Source of the DNA: Xanthomonas vesicatoria ATCC 35937
GTDB taxonomy: Bacteria > Pseudomonadota > Gammaproteobacteria > Xanthomonadales > Xanthomonadaceae
Assembly: GCF_001908725.1 (NCBI RefSeq)
Contig: NZ_CP018725.1
Span: 4,650,001 to 4,714,000 of the forward strand
Length of the DNA: 64,000 bases
Direction: 5' to 3'
Under the pieces are notes generated by a model that was given only the letters and a program-made list of their open reading frames with translations, was not told the DNA's origin and made no database searches. Below are positions 56,806-64,000 of the stretch, one piece after another. Position 1 is the stretch's first letter; every line of letters starts with the position of its first letter. The position numbers were made by a program, and so were the translations under genes.

Positions 56806-59411
56806 CGGACACGCCGGCGGATCGACCCGACCCGGGTGTCGCCGGCGACGCGGAATGGGCCGCGCAGGCCCGTCCGCTGCTGGTGCATGCGGATATGCGG
56901 CTGTGCAAGCGCTTCGATCAGGGCGAGCCGATAGAACGGCTGGTCGCGTTACGCGCGCGCGCGGTCGACCAGTTGATGCGCAATGCCTGGGCGCGCTGCA
57001 TTCCGCCCGATAGCGGCCTGTCGTTGCACGCCGTTGGCGGGTATGGTCGCGGCGAGCTGTTTCCGCGCTCGGACGTGGATGTACTGGTGCTGGGCAATAC
57101 CGCCGCGCAGCAGCGCCACGAGCAGGCGCTGGCCCGCTTGTTCGCATTGTTGTGGGATGTCGGTCTGCCGATCAGTCACGCGGTGCGTTCGCCGGCGCAG
57201 TGCACCGCCGCAGCGATCGATCAGACCGTGCTCACCGCGTTGATCGAGTCGCGGCCGCTGGTGGCCGACGGCGAAGCGCGTGCGGCGCTGGCCGCAGCGA
57301 TCGCGCCGCAATGGGTGTGGCCGCCGCGCGATTTCTTCCAGGCCAAACGCGAAGAGTTGCTGGCACGGCATCAGCGCTTTGGCGATACCGCCGATAACCT
57401 CGAACCCGACATCAAGGACGGCCCGGGCGGCCTGCGCGATTTGCAGACGCTGGGCTGGATGGCGCTGCGCGCATTCGGGGTCAAGGATCTGGAAGCTTTG
57501 GTCGGGCTGGGCCATGTCGGCTTGGACGAAGCGGCTGCATTGCGGCGCGAGCGCGAAGAATTGGCGCGGTTGCGCTTTGGCCTGCACATCGTGGCCAACC
57601 GGCCAGAAGAGCGGCTGCGTTTCGATTACCAAAAGACGCTGGCGCAGCGGTTGGGGTTTGCTGACGATCCGGAAAGCCTGGGCGTTGAAAAAATGATGCA
57701 GCGCTTCTACCGCAGCGCTGCGTTGATCCGCCGCATCAGCGACCGACTGTTGCAGCGTTTCGAAGAACAGTTCGATGGCGAAGCGGTACCGGAGCCGCTG
57801 GGCGACGGTTTCAGCCTGCGTCGCGGCTATTTGGCCGCCGATGCCGAGAGCTGGCCCGATGGCGATGTGCTGCAGGTGTTCGCGCTGTTTGCGCAGTGGG
57901 CAGCGCATCGCGATGTGCGCGGGCTGCATTCGTTGACCGCACGTGCGCTGGCCGAAGTCTTACGCGATCTGCCTGCCTACGATGTCGCCGACGCGACCGC
58001 CCGCGAGCGCTTCATGGCGCTGTTGCGCGGGCCGCGTGCAGTGGAAACGCTCAATCGCATGGCGCGGCTCGGCGTATTGGGGCAGTGGATTCCCGCCTTT
58101 GCCAGCGTGTCCGGGCGCATGCAGTTCGACCTGTTTCACGTCTATACGGTAGATCAGCACACCCTGATGGTGCTGCGGAACATCGCGTTGTTCGCTGCCG
58201 GACGTGCCGACGAGCGGTTTTCGATCACCCACGAAGTCTGGCCGCGCCTGCGCAAGCCGGAATTGCTTCTGCTGGCCGGTCTTTTTCATGACATCGCCAA
58301 AGGCCGTGGCGGGGACCACTCCGAACTGGGCGCGGTGGATGCACGCGCGTTCTGTCTTGCGCACCGGTTGAGCGAAGGCGATACCCAACTGGTGACCTGG
58401 CTGGTGGAGCAGCATCTGCGCATGTCGGTCACCGCGCAAAAACAGGACATCTCCGACCCGGAGGTCATCCATCGTTTCGCCACCCTGGTCGGCACCCGCG
58501 AGCGGCTGGATTATCTGTATCTGCTGACATGTGCCGACATCGCCGGCACCAGCCCCAAGCTGTGGAACGCATGGAAAGACCGGCTGCTGGCGGATCTGTA
58601 TTTCGCTGCGCGTCGCGCGTTGCGCGAAGGTCTGGAACATCCGCCGCCGCGCGAGGAACGCTTGCGCGAGGCGCGCGATTCCGCGCGCGCGCTGATGCAG
58701 GCGCAAGGCCACGACGATGCCACCATCGACCGCCAGTTCGCCGGCATGCCGGACGAAAACTTCCTGCGCTTCCGTCCCGAGCAACTCGCCTGGCAGGCGG
58801 CGTCGTTGATCGAAGTACAGATCGGCCAGACCTTGGTCAAGGCGCGTCGTGCGGTGCCGGACAACGATGCGCTGGAACTGTTCGTGTATTCGCCGGACCG
58901 CGATGGCCTGTTCTCGGCCATCGTGGCCACGCTGGATCGCAAGGGCTACGGCATCCACCGTGCGCGGGTACTGGACGCGCCGCACGACGCGATCTTCGAC
59001 GTGTTCGAAGTGCTGCCGCAGGAAGGCTATGCCGACGGCGATCCGCAGCGTCTTGCCGCAGCGCTACGGCAGGTACTGGCCGGCGACCTGCAAAAGGTGC
59101 GGCCATCGCGGCGTGCCGTGCCACGCCAATTGCGACATTTCCGTTTTGCGCCACGCGTGGAATTCAGCGAAAGCGCTGGCGGCCGCCGCACCCGCATCAG
59201 TCTGGTCGCCCCCGATCGCCCCGGCCTGCTGGCCGATGTGGCGCATGTCCTGCGCATGCAACATCTGCGCGTGCACGACGCGCGCATCGCCACCTTTGGC
59301 GAGCGGGCGGAGGATCAGTTCCAGATCACCGACGAGCACGATCGCCCGTTGTCCGAATCCGCCCGGCAGGCCCTGCGCGATGCGTTGTGCGCCTGTCTCG
59401 ATCCCGCCTAG
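56802..59411 (+). CDS. glnD: bifunctional uridylyltransferase/uridylyl-removing enzyme
   Basis: 869 residues. It senses glutamine and modifies the PII protein. The N-terminal nucleotidyltransferase motif is [20 protein letters not shown]. The HD domain has [20 protein letters not shown], and two ACT domains are at the C-terminus ([20 protein letters not shown] and [20 protein letters not shown]). It starts inside the map stop, as in the conserved map-glnD-dapD cluster. Confidence 0.98.
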   Translation: MTDTPADRPDPGVAGDAEWAAQARPLLVHADMRLCKRFDQGEPIERLVALRARAVDQLMRNAWARCIPPDSGLSLHAVGGYGRGELFPRSDVDVLVLGNTAAQQRHEQALARLFALLWDVGLPISHAVRSPAQCTAAAIDQTVLTALIESRPLVADGEARAALAAAIAPQWVWPPRDFFQAKREELLARHQRFGDTADNLEPDIKDGPGGLRDLQTLGWMALRAFGVKDLEALVGLGHVGLDEAAALRREREELARLRFGLHIVANRPEERLRFDYQKTLAQRLGFADDPESLGVEKMMQRFYRSAALIRRISDRLLQRFEEQFDGEAVPEPLGDGFSLRRGYLAADAESWPDGDVLQVFALFAQWAAHRDVRGLHSLTARALAEVLRDLPAYDVADATARERFMALLRGPRAVETLNRMARLGVLGQWIPAFASVSGRMQFDLFHVYTVDQHTLMVLRNIALFAAGRADERFSITHEVWPRLRKPELLLLAGLFHDIAKGRGGDHSELGAVDARAFCLAHRLSEGDTQLVTWLVEQHLRMSVTAQKQDISDPEVIHRFATLVGTRERLDYLYLLTCADIAGTSPKLWNAWKDRLLADLYFAARRALREGLEHPPPREERLREARDSARALMQAQGHDDATIDRQFAGMPDENFLRFRPEQLAWQAASLIEVQIGQTLVKARRAVPDNDALELFVYSPDRDGLFSAIVATLDRKGYGIHRARVLDAPHDAIFDVFEVLPQEGYADGDPQRLAAALRQVLAGDLQKVRPSRRAVPRQLRHFRFAPRVEFSESAGGRRTRISLVAPDRPGLLADVAHVLRMQHLRVHDARIATFGERAEDQFQITDEHDRPLSESARQALRDALCACLDPA

Positions 59412-59428
59412 TACATCCGGAGACCCCC

Positions 59429-60592
59429 ATGGCCACCACCAAGAAGACCGCGCGCAAGCCCGGCGCCACCACCGCCAGCGCCGCACCCAAGCGCGCCGCG
59501 ACCTCCACCGCCAAGGCCGCCAAGACGCCCGCAGGCACGGCCAAGCCGGTAGCGAGCGTCGGCAAGAAGGGAGCGGTCAAGACGGCGGCGGTCAAGAAAA
59601 CCGCGGTGGACAAGCCCGCTGCAAAAAAGAAGGCTGGCGCACCGCGCGTGGCCAAGCAGGCAACCCGCGTGGTGTCGGCGCCGGCCGCAAAGAAGGCGGC
59701 CGCTGCGAAGAAACTGCCGATTGCCGAGCAGGCCGTGCAGAGCGCGGCAACCCATGTGGGCAGCGATGAACTCAAGTTCGGCATCGAAAGCGCGTTCGAG
59801 CGCCGTGCCACCTTGACGATGGACGAGATCGAGGGCTCCACCCGCGCGATCGTCACCCGCGTGATCGACGGCCTGGAGAGCGGCGTATTCCGCGTCGCCG
59901 AGCCGGACGGGCAGGGCGGCTGGACCGTCAACGAGTGGTTGAAGAAAGCCGTGCTGCTGTATTTCCGCGTCAACGAGATGGCGGTTATCGACGCGCAGCC
60001 GGCGCCGTTCTGGGACAAGGTGGAGTCGCGCTTTGCCGGCTTCCATGAAGCCGAATTCCGCAAGGCCGGGGTGCGCGTGGTGCCCGGTGCGGTGGCGCGC
60101 CGCGGTACCTATTTCGGCAAGGATGTAGTGCTGATGCCGAGCTTCACCAATATCGGTGCCTATGTCGGCGAAGGCACCATGGTCGATACCTGGGCCACGG
60201 TGGGCTCGTGCGCGCAGATCGGCAAGCACTGCCATCTGTCCGGCGGTGCCGGCATCGGTGGCGTGCTCGAACCGTTGCAGGCCAGCCCGACGATCATCGA
60301 AGACCACTGTTTTATCGGTGCGCGCTCGGAAGTGGTCGAAGGTGTGGTCATCGGCCATCACAGCGTGATCGGCATGGGCGTGTTCATTTCGCAGAGCACG
60401 CGGATCTACAACCGCGCCACCGGCGAAATTTCCTATGGCTATGTGCCGCCGTATAGCGTGGTGGTGTCCGGCCAGCTGCCGTCCAAGGACGGTTCGCATT
60501 CGCTGTATTGCGCGGTGATCGTCAAGCAAGTGGATGCCAGGACGCGCAGCAAGACCAGCGTCAACGAGCTGTTGCGCGGTCTGGCCGATTGA
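59429..60592 (+). CDS. dapD: tetrahydrodipicolinate N-succinyltransferase with Lys/Ala-rich N-terminal tail
   Basis: 387 residues against 274 for E. coli DapD. It succinylates tetrahydrodipicolinate in lysine/diaminopimelate synthesis. The catalytic part begins near residue 114 ([17 protein letters not shown]) and shows [15 protein letters not shown], the hexapeptide repeats and [20 protein letters not shown]. The preceding ~110 residues are histone-H1-like repeats of Ala, Lys, Thr and Pro. A ribosome-binding site (CGGAG, seven bases away) supports the start ATG 59429. No other good start lies between the tail and the core. Confidence 0.96.
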   Translation: MATTKKTARKPGATTASAAPKRAATSTAKAAKTPAGTAKPVASVGKKGAVKTAAVKKTAVDKPAAKKKAGAPRVAKQATRVVSAPAAKKAAAAKKLPIAEQAVQSAATHVGSDELKFGIESAFERRATLTMDEIEGSTRAIVTRVIDGLESGVFRVAEPDGQGGWTVNEWLKKAVLLYFRVNEMAVIDAQPAPFWDKVESRFAGFHEAEFRKAGVRVVPGAVARRGTYFGKDVVLMPSFTNIGAYVGEGTMVDTWATVGSCAQIGKHCHLSGGAGIGGVLEPLQASPTIIEDHCFIGARSEVVEGVVIGHHSVIGMGVFISQSTRIYNRATGEISYGYVPPYSVVVSGQLPSKDGSHSLYCAVIVKQVDARTRSKTSVNELLRGLAD

Positions 60593-61002
60593 GTCCCGCA
60601 CACGCAGACGTGGGCGCCCTGCTGTCGCGTCCGGCCAGTGGCTGGACCCGGTGGGGCATCCCGGCCCTGTGGCTGGGATGGGTTGCGGTCTACGTGGCAG
60701 GCTCGCTGGCCCGCGACGGCGTCCCGCAGCAGGTGGATGTGCTGCGCTGGCTGGCACCTGTCGCGATGGTGGGGCTGACCGTGCGGCACTACGTGCTGTG
60801 CAGACGGTGGGCGCAGGTGCGCGATGCCGGCGATGCGCTGGAGATCGTGCAGCAGGCGCGGTCGCAACGTGTAGACCTTGCGCAATTGCGAGCGGTCGAT
60901 CCTGCTTGGCTGCTTCCGCCGGTGCGGCTGGCATTGAATTCCACGGTGAACGCAGGCAGGTGGTGTTCCTGCCTGCTCATGGGCAAGACCCTGCCGAGTT
61001 AA
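60589..61002 (+). CDS. small hypothetical membrane protein
   Basis: 137 residues if translation begins at TTG 60589, which overlaps the dapD stop; GTG 60610 is the alternative. Two hydrophobic helices ([19 protein letters not shown] and [15 protein letters not shown]) are followed by a charged region ([20 protein letters not shown]). The family is not recognised. Its position between dapD and the yffB-type gene suggests co-transcription. Start uncertain. Confidence 0.5.
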   Translation: MSPAHADVGALLSRPASGWTRWGIPALWLGWVAVYVAGSLARDGVPQQVDVLRWLAPVAMVGLTVRHYVLCRRWAQVRDAGDALEIVQQARSQRVDLAQLRAVDPAWLLPPVRLALNSTVNAGRWCSCLLMGKTLPS

Positions 61003-61057
61003 CGACCACCCTGCTGGCGCGTGCAGGCGAGCGCCAGGCAGTTGAAGAGAGCACGAC

Positions 61058-61414
61058 ATGACCACGTTGTATGGATTGAAGAACTGCGATACCTGCAAAA
61101 AGGCGACCAAGTGGCTGGATCGTTTCGGCGTCGCCTACACGTTTGTGGATTACCGCGACAACAAGCCGTCGCCGGAGGCGATGCTGGAGTGGGCCGGCAA
61201 GGCGGGCGGATTCGATGCCTTGATCAACAAGTCGTCTACCACCTGGCGGCAGTTGCCCGACAACAAGAAGGCGCCCGGTTCGGAAGCGGAGTGGAAGCTG
61301 TTGCTGCGCGAGTACCCGCAATTGATCCGCCGCCCTGTTGTGGTCACCGATGACGGTGCACTGACCCAGGGCTTTTCCGATAACGGCTTCAAACGGCGCT
61401 TCGGCGTCGGCTGA
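61058..61414 (+). CDS. YffB-type ArsC/Spx-family protein
   Basis: 118 residues, thioredoxin fold of the ArsC/Spx family. The active-site-like motif CDTCKKATKWL (CxxC) is near residue 10, followed by YTFVDYRDNKPSPEAML and the cis-Pro region LIRRPVVVTDDG. Resembles E. coli YffB, which also precedes dapE. True arsenate reduction is unproven; glutathione-dependent reductase activity has been suggested for this group. Confidence 0.88.
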   Translation: MTTLYGLKNCDTCKKATKWLDRFGVAYTFVDYRDNKPSPEAMLEWAGKAGGFDALINKSSTTWRQLPDNKKAPGSEAEWKLLLREYPQLIRRPVVVTDDGALTQGFSDNGFKRRFGVG

Positions 61415-61529
61415 GTGGCGCTTTTCGCAGGCAGACTGCGGTGACGATGCCGCAGGTCGATGGTTGCCGCGTTGACACGGCAAGATCAACTCACGCCGCC
61501 ACCGGCGGCCTCCACGCAGGTGATGTTCC

Positions 61530-62660
61530 ATGAGCGATGTGCTGGATTTGACCCGCGACCTGATTGCGCGCGCGTCGGTAACGCCGGTGGATGCCGGGTG
61601 TCAGGCAATGCTTGCGCAACGACTGGATGCGGCCGGTTTCCGCTGCGAGCACCTGCGTCTGGGCGAAGTCGATAATCTGTGGGCCACGCATGGTCGCGGC
61701 GCGCCGGTGCTCGTGCTGCTCGGGCATACCGATGTGGTGCCGCCCGGCCCCCGCGAGGCTTGGACCAGCGATCCGTTCGATCCGCAGATCCGCGACGGCG
61801 TGCTGTACGGGCGTGGTGCGGCGGACATGAAGGGCAGCGTCGCCGCGTTTGTCATTGCCGCAGAGCAGTTCGTTGCCGCGCATCCAGCGCACGCAGGCAC
61901 GCTGGCGGTGCTGCTGACCTCGGACGAAGAGGGCGACGCCATCAATGGTGTGCGCCGGGTTGCCGACGTGTTTCGCGAACGTGGGCAAACGATCGATTGG
62001 TGCATCACCGGGGAGCCTTCGTCTACCGAGCGTTTGGGCGATCTGTTGCGCGTCGGCCGCCGCGGCAGCCTGTCCGGCAATCTGATCGTCAACGGTGTCC
62101 AAGGCCATGTGGCGTACCCGCACAAGGCGCGCAACCCGATCCACCTGGCGGCACCGGCGCTGGCCGAACTGATCGCGCGGCGATGGGACGATGGCTTCGA
62201 AAGTTTCCCGCCCACCAGCCTGCAGATTTCCAATATCCATGCCGGCACCGGCGCCAATAACGTGATCCCCGGCGAGCTGCAGGTGGCTTTCAATCTGCGT
62301 TACACCCCGCACTGGGATGCGCCGCGTCTGGAGGCAGAAATCACCGCAGTGCTGGATCGCCATGCACTGGATTACAGCGTGCGTTGGCACCGCAGTGGCG
62401 AGCCGTTCTATACGCCAGAGGGGCGGCTGCGCAGTGTCGCGCGCGAGGTGTTGGGCCAGTTCGCCGGCGCGCCGCCGGAAGAGAGCACCGGCGGCGGTAC
62501 CTCCGATGCGCGCTTCATCGCACCGCTGGGCGCGCAATGCATCGAAGTCGGCCCGGTCAACGCGTCGATCCACCAGGTCGACGAGCATGTGCGCGTGGCC
62601 GATCTGGAGGCGCTGCCGTCGCTGTATCGCACGCTTGTCGAGCGCTTGTTGATCGGCTGA
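61530..62660 (+). CDS. dapE: succinyl-diaminopimelate desuccinylase
   Basis: 376 residues, normal size. It hydrolyses N-succinyl-LL-diaminopimelate in lysine and peptidoglycan precursor synthesis. Zinc motifs: [27 protein letters not shown], the catalytic Glu pair in [13 protein letters not shown], and [18 protein letters not shown]. It acts two steps after DapD, which is encoded in the same cluster. Confidence 0.98.
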   Translation: MSDVLDLTRDLIARASVTPVDAGCQAMLAQRLDAAGFRCEHLRLGEVDNLWATHGRGAPVLVLLGHTDVVPPGPREAWTSDPFDPQIRDGVLYGRGAADMKGSVAAFVIAAEQFVAAHPAHAGTLAVLLTSDEEGDAINGVRRVADVFRERGQTIDWCITGEPSSTERLGDLLRVGRRGSLSGNLIVNGVQGHVAYPHKARNPIHLAAPALAELIARRWDDGFESFPPTSLQISNIHAGTGANNVIPGELQVAFNLRYTPHWDAPRLEAEITAVLDRHALDYSVRWHRSGEPFYTPEGRLRSVAREVLGQFAGAPPEESTGGGTSDARFIAPLGAQCIEVGPVNASIHQVDEHVRVADLEALPSLYRTLVERLLIG

Positions 62661-62732
62661 GCGAGCGCGGCGGCGCCGTCGTTGCCGCTGAAACAGTTGC
62701 GCCAGCGAAAACGAACGGTTAGCGTCAACTGC

Positions 62733-62822
62733 ATGGTCATCCGCTTCGCCAACCTCAATAACGCCAACCGCAATGCGCTGCGCGCGAATAATCGTGCGCG
62801 GCCGATGCGGGTCTGCGACTAG
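62733..62822 (+). CDS. asparagine-rich leader peptide of asnB
   Basis: A 29-codon open frame from ATG 62733 to TAG 62820-62822. Seven of 29 codons are Asn (positions 7, 9, 10, 12, 14, 19 and 20), a strong over-representation in this GC-rich genome. The peptide begins MVIRFANLNNANRN and ends PMRVCD. No clear Shine-Dalgarno box was found upstream, which is a weakness. Its last codons overlap the antiterminator segment, as in classical his, thr or leu leaders. Confidence 0.78.
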   Translation: MVIRFANLNNANRNALRANNRARPMRVCD

Positions 62823-62852
62823 GCGAAGTACACCCAAACGCCCAGGAATCAG

Positions 62853-62885
62853 AAAACCCGCATCGGCCGATGCGGGTTTTTTTTT
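62853..62885 (+). terminator. attenuator terminator of asnB
   Basis: aaaacccgcatcgg and ccgatgcgggtttt form a perfect palindrome, followed by a run of nine T (62877-62885). It lies 70 bases before the asnB start codon and 30 bases after the leader-peptide stop. A 14-base copy of its 3' arm (cggccgatgcgggt) occurs upstream at 62799-62812. Confidence 0.95.
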
Positions 62886-62955
62886 GGGCGTCACTTCCAT
62901 GCAGCATGCTCGTCCACCGGCCACCCATCCCCGTCGTTTCATCAGGAGTGTTTCC

Positions 62956-64000
62956 ATGTGTTCCATCTTCGGCATTTTCGGCCTGCAACCCGGCGACGAT
63001 CTGCAGGCCCTGCGCCGGCAGGCGCTGGAATGTTCGCAGCGGCAGCGGCATCGTGGCCCGGACTGGAGCGGCGTGTATGTCGACGCTGGTGCGATCCTGG
63101 TGCACGAACGCCTGGCCATCGTCGATCCGGCCGGCGGCTCGCAACCATTGCTCTCGGAAGATGGGCAGCTGACATTGGCGGTGAATGGCGAAATCTATAA
63201 CCATCGCGAACTCAAGCAGGAGCTGCAGCAGCCATACGCCTTCCAGACCGGCTCAGATTGCGAAGTGATCAACGCGCTGTACCGCGAGGATGCACCGGCC
63301 TCGTATCTCAACCGCCTCAACGGCATCTTTGCGTTCGCACTGTGGGACAAGGCGGCCGGGCGGGTGATCATCGCGCGCGACCCGATCGGCGTGGTGCCGC
63401 TGTACTGGGGACATGATCGGGAAGGCCGCCTGCGCGTGGCCTCGGAGCTGAAATCGTTGGTGGACGACTGCGCCGATGCCGCGCAGTTTCCGCCCGGTCA
63501 CTGGTACGACAGTGCCACCGGTGCCTTGAGCCGCTACTACGAGCGCGCCTGGCGCGAATACGGCGAAGTGGAAGGCGTGCAGGTGCAACTGCAGGAGTTG
63601 CGCGAGGCGTTCGAACGCGCGGTGCATCGTCAGCTGATGACCGACGTGCCGTATGGCGTGTTGCTTTCCGGCGGTCTGGATTCCTCGTTGGTCGCCGCGG
63701 TGGCTGCGCGCTATGCACGGCATCGCATCGAAGAAAACGACACCACCGAAGCATGGTGGCCGCGCCTGCATTCGTTCGCGATCGGCTTGAAAGGCTCGCC
63801 TGATCTTGCCGCTGCCGAGGTGGCCGCCGCCGCACTGGGTACCGTGCATCACGGCTTCGAATACACCTTCGAAGAAGGCCTGGACGCGTTGCCGGAAGTG
63901 ATCCGCCATATCGAAACCTACGATGTCACCACGATTCGCGCGTCCACGCCGATGTTTCTGCTGGCGCGGCGTATCAAGGCGATGGGCGTCAAGATGGTGC
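62956..64000 (+). CDS. asnB: asparagine synthase, glutamine-hydrolysing (partial, C-terminus beyond right edge)
   Basis: The first 348 codons are present. It makes asparagine from aspartate, ATP and glutamine. The N-terminal glutaminase domain begins MCSIFGIFG with Cys2 as nucleophile, and shows RQRHRGPDWSG, HERLAIVDPAGGSQPL and NGEIYNHREL. The synthetase domain has the PP-loop LLSGGLDSSLVAA and later TYDVTTIRASTPMFLLAR. Start ATG 62956 has AGGAG eight bases upstream. It lies behind the Asn attenuator. Confidence 0.97.
   Translation, partial: MCSIFGIFGLQPGDDLQALRRQALECSQRQRHRGPDWSGVYVDAGAILVHERLAIVDPAGGSQPLLSEDGQLTLAVNGEIYNHRELKQELQQPYAFQTGSDCEVINALYREDAPASYLNRLNGIFAFALWDKAAGRVIIARDPIGVVPLYWGHDREGRLRVASELKSLVDDCADAAQFPPGHWYDSATGALSRYYERAWREYGEVEGVQVQLQELREAFERAVHRQLMTDVPYGVLLSGGLDSSLVAAVAARYARHRIEENDTTEAWWPRLHSFAIGLKGSPDLAAAEVAAAALGTVHHGFEYTFEEGLDALPEVIRHIETYDVTTIRASTPMFLLARRIKAMGVKMV

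Larger units (their letters stand above)
62661..62955 (+). promoter_or_regulatory. asnB leader region with asparagine attenuator
   Basis: The whole dapE-asnB gap forms a transcription-attenuation leader: an Asn-rich leader peptide (62733-62822), an antiterminator segment within its last codons (62799-62812), the perfect terminator (62853-62885) and 70 bases of spacer before asnB. If ribosomes stall at Asn codons for lack of charged tRNA-Asn, the antiterminator segment can pair with 62856-62869, blocking the terminator. A promoter was not identified with confidence. Confidence 0.8.

Noticed and set aside
62697..62725. TTGCGC-17-TAGCGT as promoter of the asnB leader
   Set aside because: It would place the transcription start at the leader ATG itself and leave no ribosome-binding site; the -10 match is also poor.

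Overview
The window looks like a chromosomal segment of a Xanthomonas-type gammaproteobacterium (Xanthomonadaceae). The evidence is the high GC content, the family-level identity of most products, the conserved rpsB-tsf-pyrH-frr-uppS-cdsA-dxr-rseP-bamA-lpxD-fabZ-lpxA-lpxB-rnhB-dnaE-accA order, and many short G-rich intergenic repeats built on GGGATT/GGGAAT. The species cannot be settled from the sequence alone. I saw no rRNA, tRNA, insertion sequence, prophage or CRISPR array.

Layout. 1-6.0 kb (minus strand): a lipid-modification operon (desaturase, FAD oxidoreductase, DUF1365 protein cut by the left edge) downstream of an ECF sigma/anti-sigma pair, a small membrane protein and a secreted protein. 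6.3-10.3 kb: an orphan soluble RnfB-like ferredoxin, a HAD phosphatase, metG and a DUF2147 protein. 10.4-12.1 kb: two related lipoproteins and a YaeR-type glyoxalase. 12.4-14.8 kb (plus): S-methylmethionine permease and homocysteine methyltransferase. 15-22.5 kb: a DUF885 protein, the queuosine-precursor transporter YhhQ, a DUF502 protein, an unknown protein and an alginate-export type porin. 22.9-24.2 kb: a PadR regulator broken by a stop codon, and its partner membrane protein. 24.3-28 kb: PHA depolymerase, methyltransferase, HemJ-like protein and TPR protein.

28-49.6 kb is the conserved minus-strand block for translation, phospholipid and isoprenoid precursors, lipid A and outer-membrane assembly, DNA replication and fatty-acid synthesis. 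It is interrupted only by an HDOD-GGDEF gene between tsf and pyrH. A small secreted peptide gene occupies the bamA-lpxD gap, where enterobacteria carry skp. From 49.9 to 55.7 kb an archaic (Csu-like, spore-coat-U) chaperone-usher pilus operon sits between rpsB and map, which are divergent neighbours in E. coli. 56-62.7 kb (plus) holds map-glnD-dapD, a small membrane protein, a YffB-type ArsC-like protein and dapE. dapD carries a long lysine/alanine-rich N-terminal tail.

The window ends in asnB, cut by the right edge. Its leader holds what looks like a complete asparagine-sensing transcription attenuator: a 29-codon peptide with seven Asn codons, a 14-nt segment able to act as antiterminator, and a perfect terminator hairpin with a T tract. 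This is the strongest candidate here for a little-described regulatory system. Other points worth a look are repeat units absorbed into the lpxB and rnhB reading frames, the nonsense codon in padR, and the pilus operon inserted into an ancient gene neighbourhood.
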